Assembly: GCA_949775045.1 (NCBI GenBank)
Contig: OX459107.1
Span: 10,133,250-10,197,249 of the forward strand
DNA from: Metridium senile
Taxonomy: Eukaryota > Cnidaria > Anthozoa > Actiniaria > Metridiidae
Length of the DNA stretch: 64,000 bases
Direction of reading: 5' to 3'
The notes beneath the pieces were generated by a model that ran no database searches, had not been told where the DNA came from, and saw only the letters and a list, made by a program, of their open reading frames with translations. The translations under genes were made by a program, and so were the position numbers. Positions 1 to 11,696 of the stretch are shown here, piece by piece; the first letter of the stretch is position 1; each line of letters starts with the position of its first letter.

Positions 1-1
1 C

Positions 2-523
2 ATTCCACTACTTAAAGAAGGCGACCACGAGATAGCGTCCAATAATCGCCCTTTGTCACTCCTTCCCGTCTGCTCGAAAATATGCGAGAAGATAGTATTG
101 GCTCAGTTTATGGCGCACCTCGACAAATACAACTTACTGTCAAGTCATCAGAGTGGCAATCGTAAAATGCATTCAACCGAAACTATTAACATCGCAGTCA
201 CACACACCCTACTCGAAGCTATGGATGCCAAAAAGATATCAATTCATATACAACTAGACCTGTCTAAAGCATTCGATAGCGTCGATCACAAGCTACTTCT
301 ACGTAAAATATCCCATCTGGGTGTGTCTACGATGGCTCATGCTTGGTTTGACAGCTACCTGTCCGAACGTTCGCAATATGTGCGTATCAATACAAGTACC
401 TCTCCACATCTATCCCTGACACATGAAATTCCTCTGGGGTCAATACTGTCGCCACCAAATGGCTTCAAACTCGGCCAAGTAATAAAAAACACAACAAGTT
501 TATTCATAAAAACTCAAATTTAG
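2..523 (+). pseudogene. Non-LTR retrotransposon reverse transcriptase, truncated at both ends
   Basis: The reading frame is open from base 2, so the element runs off the left edge. In order it shows a PLLKEGD-like segment, the RPLSLLPVCSKICEKIV block, QSGNRKMHSTETIN, then RT motif A as LDLSKAFDSVDH with the catalytic Asp, and motif B as IPLGSILSP. This order is typical of CR1/Jockey/L2-type LINE polymerases. After about base 452 the homology stops and about 24 unrelated codons run to a stop, so the YADD motif, thumb and 3' tail are missing. The usual Gln in motif B (PQG) is Leu here. It is a dead 3'-truncated copy; the RT identity is sure, the clade is not. Confidence 0.9.
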
Positions 524-573
524 AGAATTCGAATTATGACCGTTAAAATGTATATAAACACAGTATTAATGAG

Positions 574-735
574 CTTGGGCTGCCTGTGGTGTGGAGTGCG
601 TCAGTGTTTCTAAGGAAACAATTGTAGTACAAATGTACGATAACTAGCGGTTAAACTAGTGTGGACTGCGTCAATGTTTCTAAGGAAACAATTGTAGTAA
701 AATTTACGATATCATCGGTATTTTCAATATAATGT
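574..735 (-). repeat. Dispersed copy of the 70-bp satellite (about 1.7 units)
   Basis: Read on the minus strand this stretch contains the unit of the large array at 59.5-61.0 kb: CAATTGTTTCCTTAGAAACA, the segment GCAGTCCACACTAGTTTAAC, and CGCTAGTTATCGTACATTT. About 1.7 units are present, in the opposite orientation to the main array 59 kb away. Confidence 0.85.
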
Positions 736-1988
736 ATCCAGTTCTAATATATAGAGATTACTTCATGAAATTCTGCGGTTTTTATCTTAGAGTTATGAAG
801 TATCATAAAACAAGCAAGGGAGTTCTAGAGCGCGTGAGTTTCATAATACGAAACAACGAATGAATAATTAGACCCGTACTCGCGCACTTTCTATGAAGTA
901 ATCTGTATATAATACACCACAGAAATTATCATTATCTAAAATTACTTCATCTAAAAATCAACAATCGTTTTTGCTTTGCCTTTTCTTATATTTCCCATGA
1001 TATATAGTTTACAGTTTAATGTTATTTTATATTTACAATGTAATATTGTATAGTCTGATATATTTTCAACTTTTTCGCTATTTGTTTTGACTGTAAATAA
1101 ACACAGCTCTAAATTAAGCCACTAAATCCAACTTTATATAAGCAAACAAAAACCATTTACCACTATTAATATTTCTCGTCTTTTTGTTTACTTTATTACA
1201 AATACACCGGTGAACTCTGTAAAGGCAAAATACTTAGTTTTAGCGCGCAATTAAAAATGTACAATATTTATATATGTACACTGAATATGTGTCATTCTTT
1301 CCTCATAATTTTGCGTATATTTTTGCTTCTAATTTCATAGAAAATTACACGAATATTTATCACCCAGCTTGTTGTTATTTAATGACTGGCCAACTCGGAG
1401 AAACACAGTTTTATATTTCAATGAAACACTTTTAATAATTGGTGTTTGATCTTTATTGCCGGTCTATTTTTTATCGTTTTAAGCTAGCTTTAATTTTTGA
1501 TGAGATTTCAATTCTGAATCAGTTTTTATTAAGCTCATTAAGAAGTCTAGAAATATTGCTAAAATATCCACCACAATATCGACAAAGAATATATATATAT
1601 ATATACATTTTGCCAGTCTTTACATTTTGTTTATTGGTACTGTATATATTATTTTTTTTGTCATAAAATTATTACATGCAAACGTTCCATGAAGATTTTG
1701 TCTAAAAATGACAAAGAAACCAGATTGTTTTCCCGTTGTTACAGCAAATATCAGTTAAACCAAGAAATACTACATTCAACTAAATAACACTGTTATATTC
1801 CTGCTTTTATTTGAAGCAAATAAAATACCACCTGTATGTCAAAACCTTCTTAAAAATTATTCCAAAAATATGTTTTTTTTCCATGCTTTGTTCGCGGTAC
1901 TGGCACGAGCCAAAACGACGCAAATCAAAGTACTGGCCTCTCAAAGCTAGTTCAAAATAGTGACATTTGCGGAGAGATAGTTTCTACT
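736..1988. other. AT-rich intergenic DNA, no gene seen
   Basis: No coding signal. It holds a weak inverted repeat around 750-920 (ATTACTTCATGAAATTCTG versus a TTTCTATGAAGTAAT-like right end) and a short (TA)n run at 1591-1605. The plus ORF at 1439-1666 is low-complexity and judged spurious. Confidence 0.6.
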
Positions 1989-2285
1989 TCAATTTCGACT
2001 GACAATCCTCATTTGTATAAACCTTCTGCTTGTTACTACATGTCCGTTATTATTTTGCCCGTACTGGTTTTTGCGTATTCGATGTTTAGATTGGACGCAA
2101 TTTCCGGCTGACGTCTTGAATGTCTCTTCACTAGCTCTTGTAGCAGAAATTGTAGCTCTTGAACGACTTGATACTTGGGTTAAAGCCATTAAAGCCTCTC
2201 TTCTTTTGAAGCCGTCGACGATTTCATAAAGCAATGTTAAGTAGAGAATTATCACAAGGAACATTTCAACTTGAAAGTCATCCAT
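1989..2285 (-). CDS. Candidate small secreted or membrane protein, 98 aa, unrecognised
   Basis: The minus-strand frame starts at 2285. A hydrophobic run at residues 8-23 (MFLVIILYLTLLYEIV) could be a signal peptide or anchor. It is followed by a basic, Ser/Arg/Thr-rich polar tail with several Arg/Lys pairs (KRR, KHRIRK, SRR), as in a peptide precursor. The tail has two regions but no repeated peptide and no obvious amidation signal. Just upstream of the ATG the minus strand reads TTTACCAG, a plausible splice acceptor two bases before the start. I do not recognise a family. It could be a chance ORF. Confidence 0.3.
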   Translation of the reverse strand: MDDFQVEMFLVIILYLTLLYEIVDGFKRREALMALTQVSSRSRATISATRASEETFKTSAGNCVQSKHRIRKNQYGQNNNGHVVTSRRFIQMRIVSRN

Positions 2286-4254
2286 TGCTGGTAAAGATAA
2301 GCGAAAAAACCGCTATAGTTTACTTAGCAAATCGCTACTTGCCTTAAATTGCCTAGTCTACATCCAACGGTGATTTTATTTGAAGTAGACTTCTGCCATT
2401 TCATTTGGTTTTGCGTTATCCAAACACCCCAAAATATTGTCCACATAGCTGTAAAATTTAATTATCTTCATTCAGATGTAGCTTGAGAAATTTGATTTTT
2501 TCCAAATCGCGAAGAGGACGCGCTGAATCAAAGGTTTTGAAATTAAAAGCACCCGTCAGAATAACCCGTGGGTTTCAGTTCCTCATTTATGTTGTTGTCA
2601 AATTAGATTATCTTGAATTAGATCCGGCTTGAGAACTGATCGAGTTCAATTTCAACTTTTTCGACGTACTTCTTCTGAAATCTTGAATAGTATCTTTCGG
2701 TGATATCTGCCGTGATCAGAGAATGATAAATTTCGCTCAACTATGATAAATCAAAACCAAACCTTATATATTTTCCCTCGTTTATGTTGTCCATAAATGA
2801 TATTTTTAGCATGCTGAACCACATTTAAACCACTGTTATGTCTTGAAATAGTATTTTGGATATGTTTACTTAAGAATGCTCGATGTTTTGTAGTTAATTG
2901 TGATTATACTTACAGTCATCGTCTGGTCGTTTGTTGCTATAGTGTACGATATCAATTATCGACATTAACATATCACTTGTTTACATGTCCAGCTCATCTC
3001 ATTTGATGTTGTGTATTTGACATAAGATTGATTTAATTATGTTGACTGAGCGAATGAGGATATTGGACGAACGAAAAGAACAATTTGGGACCATTCTCTA
3101 GTAATGCATGTTCAGTCTAAAGGCAACATACAACCAATTTCCGTGGTTTATCGGCCAAATGAACCACGCAGGATGTTGCATGGGAGAACACGTAAAGCGA
3201 CCTTAGAAAATCACAATCCTCGGCGATAGTATATATTCTTTAGAACTTGACAACAGCCCTTGGTTATATGAACAAATAATAGTCCTGAGGTAGATCGACG
3301 AGAACTGTGAAATGGCTTATTGAATAGCTGTAATGAAATTCTAAAGAATAAAGTAACTTTTGAGGTTTTCTCAATTACCGTTGTATTCTGTCTTGCTTTA
3401 CGCGCGCGTGACAGCTAACAAACACTAAATTCAAATGCTAAATTAGGAAAGCATTCTGGTTCAATGGTTGACGAGAAGACTTCATTTTCTTAATGATTTT
3501 ATTTTAGGCGGATTTGAATGAAATAATCATTGTGACGTCACTGGTATCCAGGCGATTTTACAACTTCCTTTCTCCTCGGGCCTAACTGTTCATTTGTTTG
3601 GGCTCTCTGTGTTGGAGGAAGAAGTTTGGAGGAGCAGAAATGAAAAATGATCTAAAATATGATAAGGAAGAAAGGCTTCATTGTAAAATTAATTATTGTA
3701 AGTAACCTTTCTCGTGTTGTATGTAATTATGTATGTTTGTAGATATAAAAAACATTAAAAATATAATAATAATAAAAATACAAGGAAGAGAGACGAAAGA
3801 AAAGAATAAAAAAATAAACGATACAAAAGGGAAAACAAGTCGGATAATTCTTTCGAAAAATTATTTGAAGACGGACCATCCAATCGACTTACGTAAGGGA
3901 ACTGAGGAAGATTTCGGCCCCAATATTTTCGCTTTCCCGACAGAAAACCTAACTCGCGCTAGTCAAAAGATCACGGAGGGAGGAGAGAACCAGCCCCTAG
4001 ACTATTAATGGGTCACCATTAGCGCAAACATTCGCAAAACGTTATTGTAAGTTGGTGTTATGCAAATGTACGTGGTATTCAGTACTGTTATTCTGGCGAG
4101 GTACTTCAATCCAAAGGTTGCGCCAAGTTCCTGAAACACTGGACGATTCTTCATCCCAAATTTATCACATCCACATGGATTTTTTCATTCTTTATTACAA
4201 AATGGTATGAGCTCATTTATCAAATTAGTTATTGCTTAATAAATAAATCAAATT
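2286..4254. other. Intergenic DNA with a degenerate MITE end
   Basis: No gene supported. At about 3205-3265 there is a diverged end of MITE family A (CTCGGCGATAGTATATATTC, then CTTTAGAACTTGACAACAG), and TTCTAAAGAATAAAG near 3340 could be its partner. A half-match to MITE family D (AAAGCATTCTGGTTC) lies near 3449. The plus ORF at 3733-4008 is Lys/Ile-rich and unconvincing. Confidence 0.5.
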
Positions 4255-4710
4255 CCTTCCTTCCTTCATTTATTCATCTCTCAATTCACCCCGCATCCAT
4301 CCATCCATCCATCCATCCATCCATCCATCCATCCATCCATCCATCCATCCATCCATCCATCCATCCATCCATCCATCCATCCATCCATCCAACCATCCAT
4401 CCATCCATCCATCCATCCATCCATCCATCCATCCATCCATCACATCCGTCCGTCCGTCCGTCCGTTCGTTCGTTCGTTCGTTCAATCAATCAATGAATAA
4501 ATAAATAAATCAACAAATCAATCAATCAATCAATCATTCATTCATTCATTCATTCATTCATTTATCTATTTATCCAACCATCTATCCATTCATCCAACCT
4601 CCTTCCCAGGACCCCTCCCTTCGCTTTTGGTCATTCAATCATTCATTCATTCATTCATCCATTTATCCATCCATCCATTCATTCATTCATTCATTCATTC
4701 ATTCCTCTAT
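4255..4710. repeat. (ATCC)n tetranucleotide array with related CATT/CGTC/CAAT blocks
   Basis: A core of about 37 ATCC units (4294-4440) with one AACC interruption is followed by blocks of CGTC, CGTT, CAAT, AAAT and CATT, so the array has switched tetramer several times by single substitutions. The minus-strand frames through it read WMDG repeats and are not genes. Confidence 0.98.
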
Positions 4711-5144
4711 CAGTAAGTCAGTCATAAGCCATTTTATATTCTTTGATGTTTTTCTTTTTCAACAACTAGCTACGTACCACTCTGAAATTGGATCACTAAA
4801 CAAATTTCAGTTCTCCATATTGTCAAGATGCAATTGGAAATAAATTGTGTTTTCATTCGAATGCTTCATTAGTATTTAATCTTGACGATCAATGTCACAA
4901 CAGCCATCACAAAGTCAACAAATATAATGAGAATGATCATTAAATGCGAAAAACTTCACATCTTGAAATGTCTTGTGTGACATTCAAACTTGAAATCATC
5001 TTCTTGTGCAAATCCAATTTATAGTTAATCTATATGACGAAGATCAGCCTTACAGGTTGTCGTTGTACAAGCAAGACAAAAAAAAAACGATCCACACAGA
5101 GTTTGTGCGGACTTTTTTATCACAGTCAAGTTTCGATATTTGAA

Positions 5145-7532
5145 ATGGGAAAGTTCAGCTTAAGAGCGTTTTCGTTAGTCGTTTTGCTGTATTTGATGTC
5201 AAAGAACGGTGCAGATGGATGTGGTTGCATCATTGGCCCCAAGAATGGAATGACAAGTGGTATGTTCTAAACATTAACTTTTTTTTTGTAATTATAGTAG
5301 TCAGTGCGAAATTGAAGTAAAGAACCTGGCAATACAAAGGATAAGTTTAATTTAGTTATGTCAGAAAAGGTATAGGCAGGAAACGTAAATGATGAAAATA
5401 TAATTGAAATAATACACAGTACAAAACGTTTTGATGATGCCTTTGTGATGAATTACGAAGCAAAACATGTAAAAAAGGATTCAAAAACTCATACATAATT
5501 AATGAGCTATTAGACTAATTAGATCAGCCTATTTGGTCACATGCATGGACCTTTATATCTGATAAAGGTCATCTTTATTAGTATTCTTTATATAAAGAAT
5601 ACTAATAAGGTTGACCTTTATCAGATATAAAGGTCCATCATACTAGCAAAGGTCTCAGTTCAGCTAACAACTCATCATTGACCTTTACTAGAGGCATCAT
5701 CCGAAACATGCAAATGTGGGATGCCAAATGTAGTGTTTAGTGGTGCGTGGTGTAATATGAGAATGCGCAGTGTACCTTGCATATAAAGTTTGTCTCCAAC
5801 TTGGACTTTTCTTCAAGAAACTTTTATAATTCAGTTTTAAATAAGTGTTGGAGTTTTTGAAGCCCTTCAATAAACTCGCAGGTCGTGTTTTATCAGGTTT
5901 TAAAACACTCGGCTACGCCTCGTGTTTTAAAACCTGATAAAACACTCCTGCCCATTTATTAAACAGTACTTTAACGATAGTGATAATAATGTTAATATAA
6001 TTACAATGACGTTGGTGATTTATATAAAAATAACGAAAAGTCATTGTTTATATTATTGAGTCAGACGATAATGATAGCAATTACGACCACGATCGATGAT
6101 GATAACGATACTGATAACGACAACGATGATGATAACGACAACGATAATATGATAACGATAACGATGATGATTATGATAACGACAACGATCGATGATGATA
6201 ACGACAACGATGATGATAACGACAACGATGATGATAACGATATCGATGATGATAACGATAACGATGATGATAACGATAATATGATAACGATAACGATGAT
6301 GATAACGACAACGATAATATGATAACGATAACGATGATGATTATGATAACGACAACGATGATGATAACGACAACGATGATGATAACGATAACGATGATGA
6401 TAACCATAACGATGATGATAACGATAACGATGATGATAACGATAACGATGATGATAACGACAACGATGATGATAACGATAACGATAACGATGATGATAAC
6501 GAGAACGAGAATAATATTGATAACGATAATATGACGTTAACAACGATAGTGATAACAATAATGATGAAGACGACTGACAACAATTATAACGCCATTGCGT
6601 ACGATAGCGTCGATATAGCGACAGCGATAACGATAACATTCCGATGATAGCGATAACGATAATAATATAAAGAACGATGGCGAAAACGACGCCGATAACA
6701 ATAACGCGAAGCGATAGCGATAACGATAATGATAGCAATAATGATAACGATAGCGATAACGATAATGATAGCTATAATGATAACGATAATGATAACGATA
6801 ACGATAGCAATAATGATAAAGATAATGATAACGATAGCGATAATGATAACGATAGTGACAACTAAAGCGAAATCGACATAGCACATCTTTTCACGGTTCT
6901 CATCGATCAACCATCAGCCTCGATAGCGTGTAATAAATTCTTTAGAATTTGACTACAGCACGTGGAATTTGTAGGTGTTTCAATTGTTTGATGATGTGAC
7001 GTGTATATATACTCCTTAAATTACCGCGAGCTGTAGTCAACGTGTAAAGGATATATTACACACTATATAGGCTGAGGATGAACCATGAAAAGTTATATTG
7101 ATTCAAGATCAGTTCCAAGCAATACATATCTCTATTTTTTAATAGTTCATCGGTAGGCAGGTCACAATCGTTTATTTCTATCTAACTCTCATGATTTAAT
7201 TGTCAGAGGAACTCACCAGAAAAGAACTTACCATGGTAGCCGCTGACCTTAGCACCGAAGGCTCAGACAATGTAATCATCAAATCGACGACCGTTCCCAG
7301 CATGCTCTCCTGTGCGTTTGAATGTTTGAAAGATTCGGACTGCAAGTCTATTCTAATGGAGAAACGTGATCAAGAAAACTATTACACATGTCATGTTATT
7401 GATGGCAAGAGCTATTACGATAGTCGAGCAACTAAAGGAGAAAATTTGTATTTCTATGTACGAGAAGTAGCAATGGAATTTCTTGGCAACAAGGATTGTG
7501 AGGTGCCTAGGGATGAGGATGAATCTACTTGA
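5145..7532 (+). CDS. Secreted PAN/apple-domain protein, two exons, 146 aa
   Basis: Exons 5145-5259 and 7207-7532. Exon 1 ends at GTATGT after the first base of codon 39; exon 2 follows an acceptor ending TGTCAG, and the join restores one frame to TGA. Residues 1-25 form a signal peptide (FSLRAFSLVVLLYLMSKNG core), followed by CGC. The mature part has the spacing of a PAN/apple module: SCAFECLKDSDC, then YYTCHVIDG, then a Cys near the C-terminus (KDCEV), ending in an acidic tail DEDEST. PAN domains bind proteins or sugars outside the cell. The start at 5145 is chosen because it begins the signal peptide; an in-frame ATG at 5034 would hide it. The 1.9 kb intron holds two palindromes, a GATAAC microsatellite and a MITE. 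A single short PAN module alone is small for the family, so further exons are possible. Confidence 0.75.
5546..5637. repeat. Near-perfect palindrome without loop, 46-bp arms
   Basis: TGGACCTTTATATCTGATAA at the left edge is mirrored by its reverse complement ending at 5637. The centre is CTTTAT/ATAAAG at 5591/5592 with only a few mismatches. It lies in the intron of the PAN gene and looks like a very short foldback element. Confidence 0.9.
5885..5945. repeat. Foldback with arms GTGTTTTATCAGGTTTTAAA
   Basis: Two inverted arms of about 26 bp flank a GC-richer 8-9 nt loop (GGCTACGCC region). The outer flanks GCAGG/CCTGC extend the pairing imperfectly. A second foldback in the same intron. Confidence 0.85.
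6053..6870. repeat. GATAAC/GATGAT compound microsatellite
   Basis: About 800 bp of GATAAC, GACAAC and GATGAT units in changing order, then a GATAGC-rich part after 6590. It lies in the PAN-gene intron. Long open frames on both strands (Asp/Asn or Ser/Leu/Arg/Tyr/His rich) result from the period being a multiple of three. Confidence 0.97.
6887..7092. mobile_element. MITE family A, about 206 bp
   Basis: The inverted ends begin CTTTTCACGGTTC and run through CAGCCTCGATAGCGTGTAAT, then TTCTTTAGAATTTGACTACAG. The right end is the mirror image with a few changes. Internal sequence TTTCAATTGTTTGAT recurs in the copies at 35572 and 50074. No ORF. It sits in the PAN-gene intron about 110 bp before exon 2. 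Confidence 0.85.
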
Positions 7533-8382
7533 TAACTTGAACTACATACACTGCAATATACAGTTTCATGTAATGTAGCACCGCTGTACTATTTTACAAA
7601 AGGCGCATTTATGCATCAAATACTAATATTCCCTTCAGAGTTCCCTGCGCCATCTTGAAACGTAGCCGTGCCTTTGCCTTCTCTATCTTTGCAAGCTCGA
7701 CGTTCGTCTCGCTTCGACGCAAGGGCCTTGCCTTGACTACCTTGAATACTAGAACAGTTGCAACGTATTGTTTAAAGTAAAATTAGGCAAAGTATTCTGG
7801 TACTTGTATAGTATATGACGTCATAATGCAAATGACCTATTCAAATGTGTTCTCTCTTGTACAGCGGTGTTATATAACATGAAACTAGAGTATTGCAGAA
7901 TCATTTTTGGGTTCCAAATCTTAGAACAAATATTGAGAAGTAAAAACTTGGGATAGCGTTAAATTAGTCAAAAAAGGCTCGGTTCTATAGGTGGATATTT
8001 ACCTCGACATTGTCCACGTAGACCTGAATGTTCCCAACATTTTTTCCCATAACAAAAAAAAAAACCCTTCGTGTTTTGCACTCGTCTTAGGTTTCGCGCG
8101 GTCACATAGGTACCACAGCTATCCCAAAACAGCGTTTTCCCGTTCCCCAAAAAGGAAACGCTTGCTACGCAGGCTTCATAACATACAACTCTGTATATCA
8201 TTATATCATTATAATTTGCAAAGTTCAAATTGTATCAGCTATCCATTAAACTAATGTATAAAGAGGTGGGCTTAAGGGGGGGGGGGGGGGGGGGTTGTAC
8301 AGCAAAACCGCACAAGAAATCGAAAATCACAAAACGGCCTCAACATTCAAAATGTAAAACTTGTCCATAAAACAAAATAAAC
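7533..8382. other. Intergenic: MITE ends of families C and D and a 19-G run
   Basis: Family C ends occur at about 7577-7620 (CGCTGTACTATTTTACA) and, inverted, at 7858-7905 (GTACAGCGGTGTTATATAAC), so this is probably one copy with an insertion. A single family D end with TATGACGTCAT lies at 7787-7840 inside it. A run of 19 G is at 8276-8294. The two opposite ORFs at 7968-8254 overlap each other and look accidental. Confidence 0.65.
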
Positions 8383-8490
8383 TTAAGGTGGTATAGAGGA
8401 TAAGAAATCAGAATCAATCTCTCTATGCATATGAGGTTAATTCAAAGTTGGAAGGTGATCATGCAAAAATATTGGGTCGAGCCACCTTAA
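8383..8490. mobile_element. Short element with TTAAGGTGG ends
   Basis: It starts TTAAGGTGG and ends CCACCTTAA, the same termini as the 1.6 kb hairpin at 50.2-51.8 kb. The interior is not palindromic and has no ORF. It may be a deletion derivative of that family. Confidence 0.55.
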
Positions 8491-8494
8491 TATT

Positions 8495-8684
8495 CCATTT
8501 GAATTAAAACGTCATACACTACCAGTACCAGAATGCTTTGCCTGATTTCTTTTTTTTAAATAATTAGTGTCAATTGTTCCTCGGAGTATTATCAAAAGGT
8601 AATAGAAATCTGAATAAGAAAGAAAATTCGTAAAGTATTCGATTCTGGTACTGGTAGCAAAATGACGTCATCATATAAATGGCC
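8495..8684. mobile_element. MITE family D, about 190 bp
   Basis: Inverted ends contain ACGTCAT followed by CTACCAGTACCAGAATGCTTT-type sequence, mirrored at the right with TGACGTCAT. The interior TCTGAATAAGAAAGAAAAT recurs inverted at about 39755-39780, inside the family D copy that carries the 27-bp array. Confidence 0.8.
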
Positions 8685-9125
8685 TTTTGAAAGGATCTGA
8701 ATGATAATTTTTCACCGTAGAATAGCTAGTATCAGCTAGCAGAGAAAGCCGATTTTCGCAAAAGAGCGTATCGAAACATTCTTTACTAGTAGTGTAAATT
8801 TGATTTAGTTAAGGTTGTGTTTACGCTATATTGCTTTGAGAGAGCGAGAAAATTTTTTAATAACTAGTTTGAGATGTTTTACTTTGAATTTAAATGGTAC
8901 TCAATGATCACTTTCGAATCGAATCTAAATGACTTGATGTAAATCCGTTTGCAAAACATAATAAGAGCACAATTTTGCTAGAATTAAGCAATTCTTGGAA
9001 AAACTTGATGTTACAACCAATGCACGCACACTTTAGGCTACTATAAGTATGTTCCATTTTCACACTTCTATATGGAGTAAAAGTAACTCCAATTGCCCTC
9101 AGAGGAGGTTGTGCAAGTATGGCAA

Positions 9126-9290
9126 GCCAATTGTAGCAATATTCAATATAAAAATTCAATGGCAATTCAATACAAAATCAATGTCAATTCAATGAAAATT
9201 CAACTTCAAAGTCAATTCAATGTCAATTCAATAAAAATTCAATGTCAATTCAATGAAAATTCAATGTCAATTCAATGAAAATTCAGTTGA
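9126..9290. repeat. Left inverted end made of 22-bp subrepeats
   Basis: A unique end of about 70 bp passes into alternating ATTCAATGTCAATTCAATG and AAAA/TAAAA spacers. Reverse-complement match to 11697-12006. Confidence 0.9.
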
Positions 9291-9482
9291 ATTAGCCGAA
9301 AACGAAAACTTGTTGAGATAGCTGCAGTATAACAGCAACTACTGTATCCTTCATTTTAATGTCTTTTGTGGGATGAAATTCATGTCTGAGTTAATTATTA
9401 GCTAACAACTTTGTGACAACTTTGTGCACTCTAGTATATATTTCATATTTGTTAAACAATTTATGTTATTACTTTGAGTTAA

Positions 9483-10021
9483 TTAATTTTGTTGTTCAAG
9501 TTTTAATAAAACTAATTCCAATGCTTCATTGTATACATCAATTCCCATTTGAACTGATAGTCGTAAAGGGTCTAACCTCTCTAAAACAAAGGCACTAATC
9601 ACATCTTTTTCGGCTAATTCAACTGGCTCTACTATGACATTGTTATCCTCACTCAGGACAGATAGACCCTGAGCATCATATCCATACATTCTAAGATCAA
9701 TATCATCACTGAGCACATCAAGCTTTCTTTTGCAAGTGGGTTGTCTTTATGTAGCATACCATTTTCCCACATCTGATATGGTGTCCAATTTCCTTCTGTG
9801 CGCACCTTATGATGGTTAAAAGCCTCCATAAATTCCTTTAGGGAATTGTTGATTCCTGGTAAAAAGACAAGGTGCAATGTGAAAAGATGAACGACATTGC
9901 CTACATCTAAAAGGCCAGTTAACTCCATAGCATAGAATACATAGTAAAAGTGTAGAGCCCTATAAATGTGCGCACTATTTGCTACAACTTCAAAAATGAT
10001 ATGCTTTTTTGAATAAAACAA
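9483..10021 (-). pseudogene. Integrase-core-like transposase, C-terminal part, frameshifted
   Basis: Two overlapping minus frames together encode a continuous domain. The first (10021-9653) ends with FMEAFNHHKVRTEGNWTPYQ and MWENGM. The second (9716-9483) continues with DIDLRMYGYDAQG, then VIVEPVEL, and LDPLRLSVQMGIDVYNEALE. This order (NNH-x-IRTE-x-x-x-SP-x-QLW, then YG-x-D-x-x-GP, then GIDLY) is what I recall from the integrase-core-like multicopy proteins of fish and cnidarians. The join needs a one-base frameshift near 9716. The DDE residues would lie upstream and were not found. Non-functional copy. Confidence 0.65.
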
Positions 10022-10336
10022 TCCAAATTATAACCAGCGTTCAATAGATTGATTGCACAAAAACACAAGCCAAAGAACAAGCCAAAGATATTGTAATATT
10101 CAATGCAAGTGATTTACACAACTCAACTATTATAGAAACTCCCACTAAATTTAAATTTGCAAAACATCATCACAAAACATCATCATTACCTAAACATCGT
10201 AATCACCTTTTTGAAATGGTCGATCCAAACTTGATATGTGGTATTTAAGATTGGTTCCAAGCGTACAATGTACCTTTTTAACTCGTGGATCGAAGATCCT
10301 CGAGTTATTGGGATGGGGCTTTTGAACCGGAAGTGT

Positions 10337-10381
10337 CACTCACTCACTCACTCACTCACTCGCTCACTCGCTCACTCACTA
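10337..10381. repeat. (CTCA)n microsatellite
   Basis: About ten CTCA units with CTCG interruptions, inside the 9.1-12.0 kb element. Confidence 0.9.
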
Positions 10382-11696
10382 GACCGTCAGTGTAAACTTT
10401 TGAGCCCCAAGATCTCGGTCAGCGTACTTCGAGCACATGGATATTTGATTCGTCTGAAGGAATGATTTTTCGGTCGAAGTAATCGCGAATACTCTCATAT
10501 TTTATGTGCTCACGCCACACGATTCGCAGTAGAATTACACATAAGTTTATGTCGAATGTTTTCGGAAATGGTCACTGTGAATTTTACTAAAGATCATGCA
10601 ATTTACGAGCGAACTAAGCGAGCCAACTTATTATGATCAAATTTATCGAGAAATCTTCCCTGCTATAAACAGAAGCTACTTTTTATCCATCCTTTCATAA
10701 TGCTATGGAATGGATTCACAACCAGTTACAAAGGACGAAGCTGTTATTACTGGATATTTAACAGTATTTCCGGTAAGCATTCTTAGAGAGTACGATACAC
10801 ACTAGAAGTGAAGACAACAACAGTATAGTTGTTTTAGTGATGTTGTAGGGTAAATATATTGCTTATTGTAATTATTTCTTTTATATTTTTGATTAAAGTA
10901 ACCAGTTTATCTGTCAATAGTTTAATTTTATTGACTACTATTAATTCGTACAAATTCGAACGGCGATTGAAACAGGCGATTCTCGAGCTCTTAGCTTCTT
11001 GCACAGAACAACAAACTTATTCGCAAAACTTAAATCGCTTCACCCTATTATCTAGTAATTCAACTTAACGATCTATGTATATGTAGATGAAAGTAATATT
11101 TCTTTCTTTACAATATGTGAGATAACGTGATCGGTTTTAAACCTCCAGGTTGACCTCGACAACAACAAATAAACAGCTAAAACGGCCACTCTAAAAACTA
11201 CCCCAACAGCCCAAATCGCCTCAAATATAACACCAATTGCTTCAATGACTATCTATTTTGCTTTTTCTGGCGTTTATTTTGCAAGAACAACTTAATAACA
11301 CTGTTTCTTAGACACTCTTTGAACTCGCATGTATCTCTGCACGAACCGAAGATCGAACCAGGTAAATATCAGACTTGTCAGCGGATCACGGACTGAGGGA
11401 ACGACGGACCATAAGCGAAACGGACGACAACCAAAAAAATACAAATAAAACAACAACATTGAATACTTATTTTTCGCTTCAAATCATCTCAAGCTAATCC
11501 GAGAAAATAATTACATAATCGTAATGGAGCGGTCTAAACTGTAAGCGCTTTCAAAATGTTCTAATTATGATCCACGAGTTGGCCATAGGTGGCCTTTGAT
11601 TCTACATCAGACGAAACCGCCATTTTGCTTTACACAGGAAGCCCAGCAATCAATAGCAACCCTCCTACCCAGACCCCTGGCCGTATCCGCTGGAAT

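Noticed and set aside
4270..4489. WMDG-repeat ORFs on the minus strand
   Set aside because: Translation of the ATCC microsatellite.
6053..6870. Asp/Asn-rich and Ser/Leu-rich proteins in the GATAAC repeat
   Set aside because: Low-complexity translation of a microsatellite inside the PAN-gene intron.
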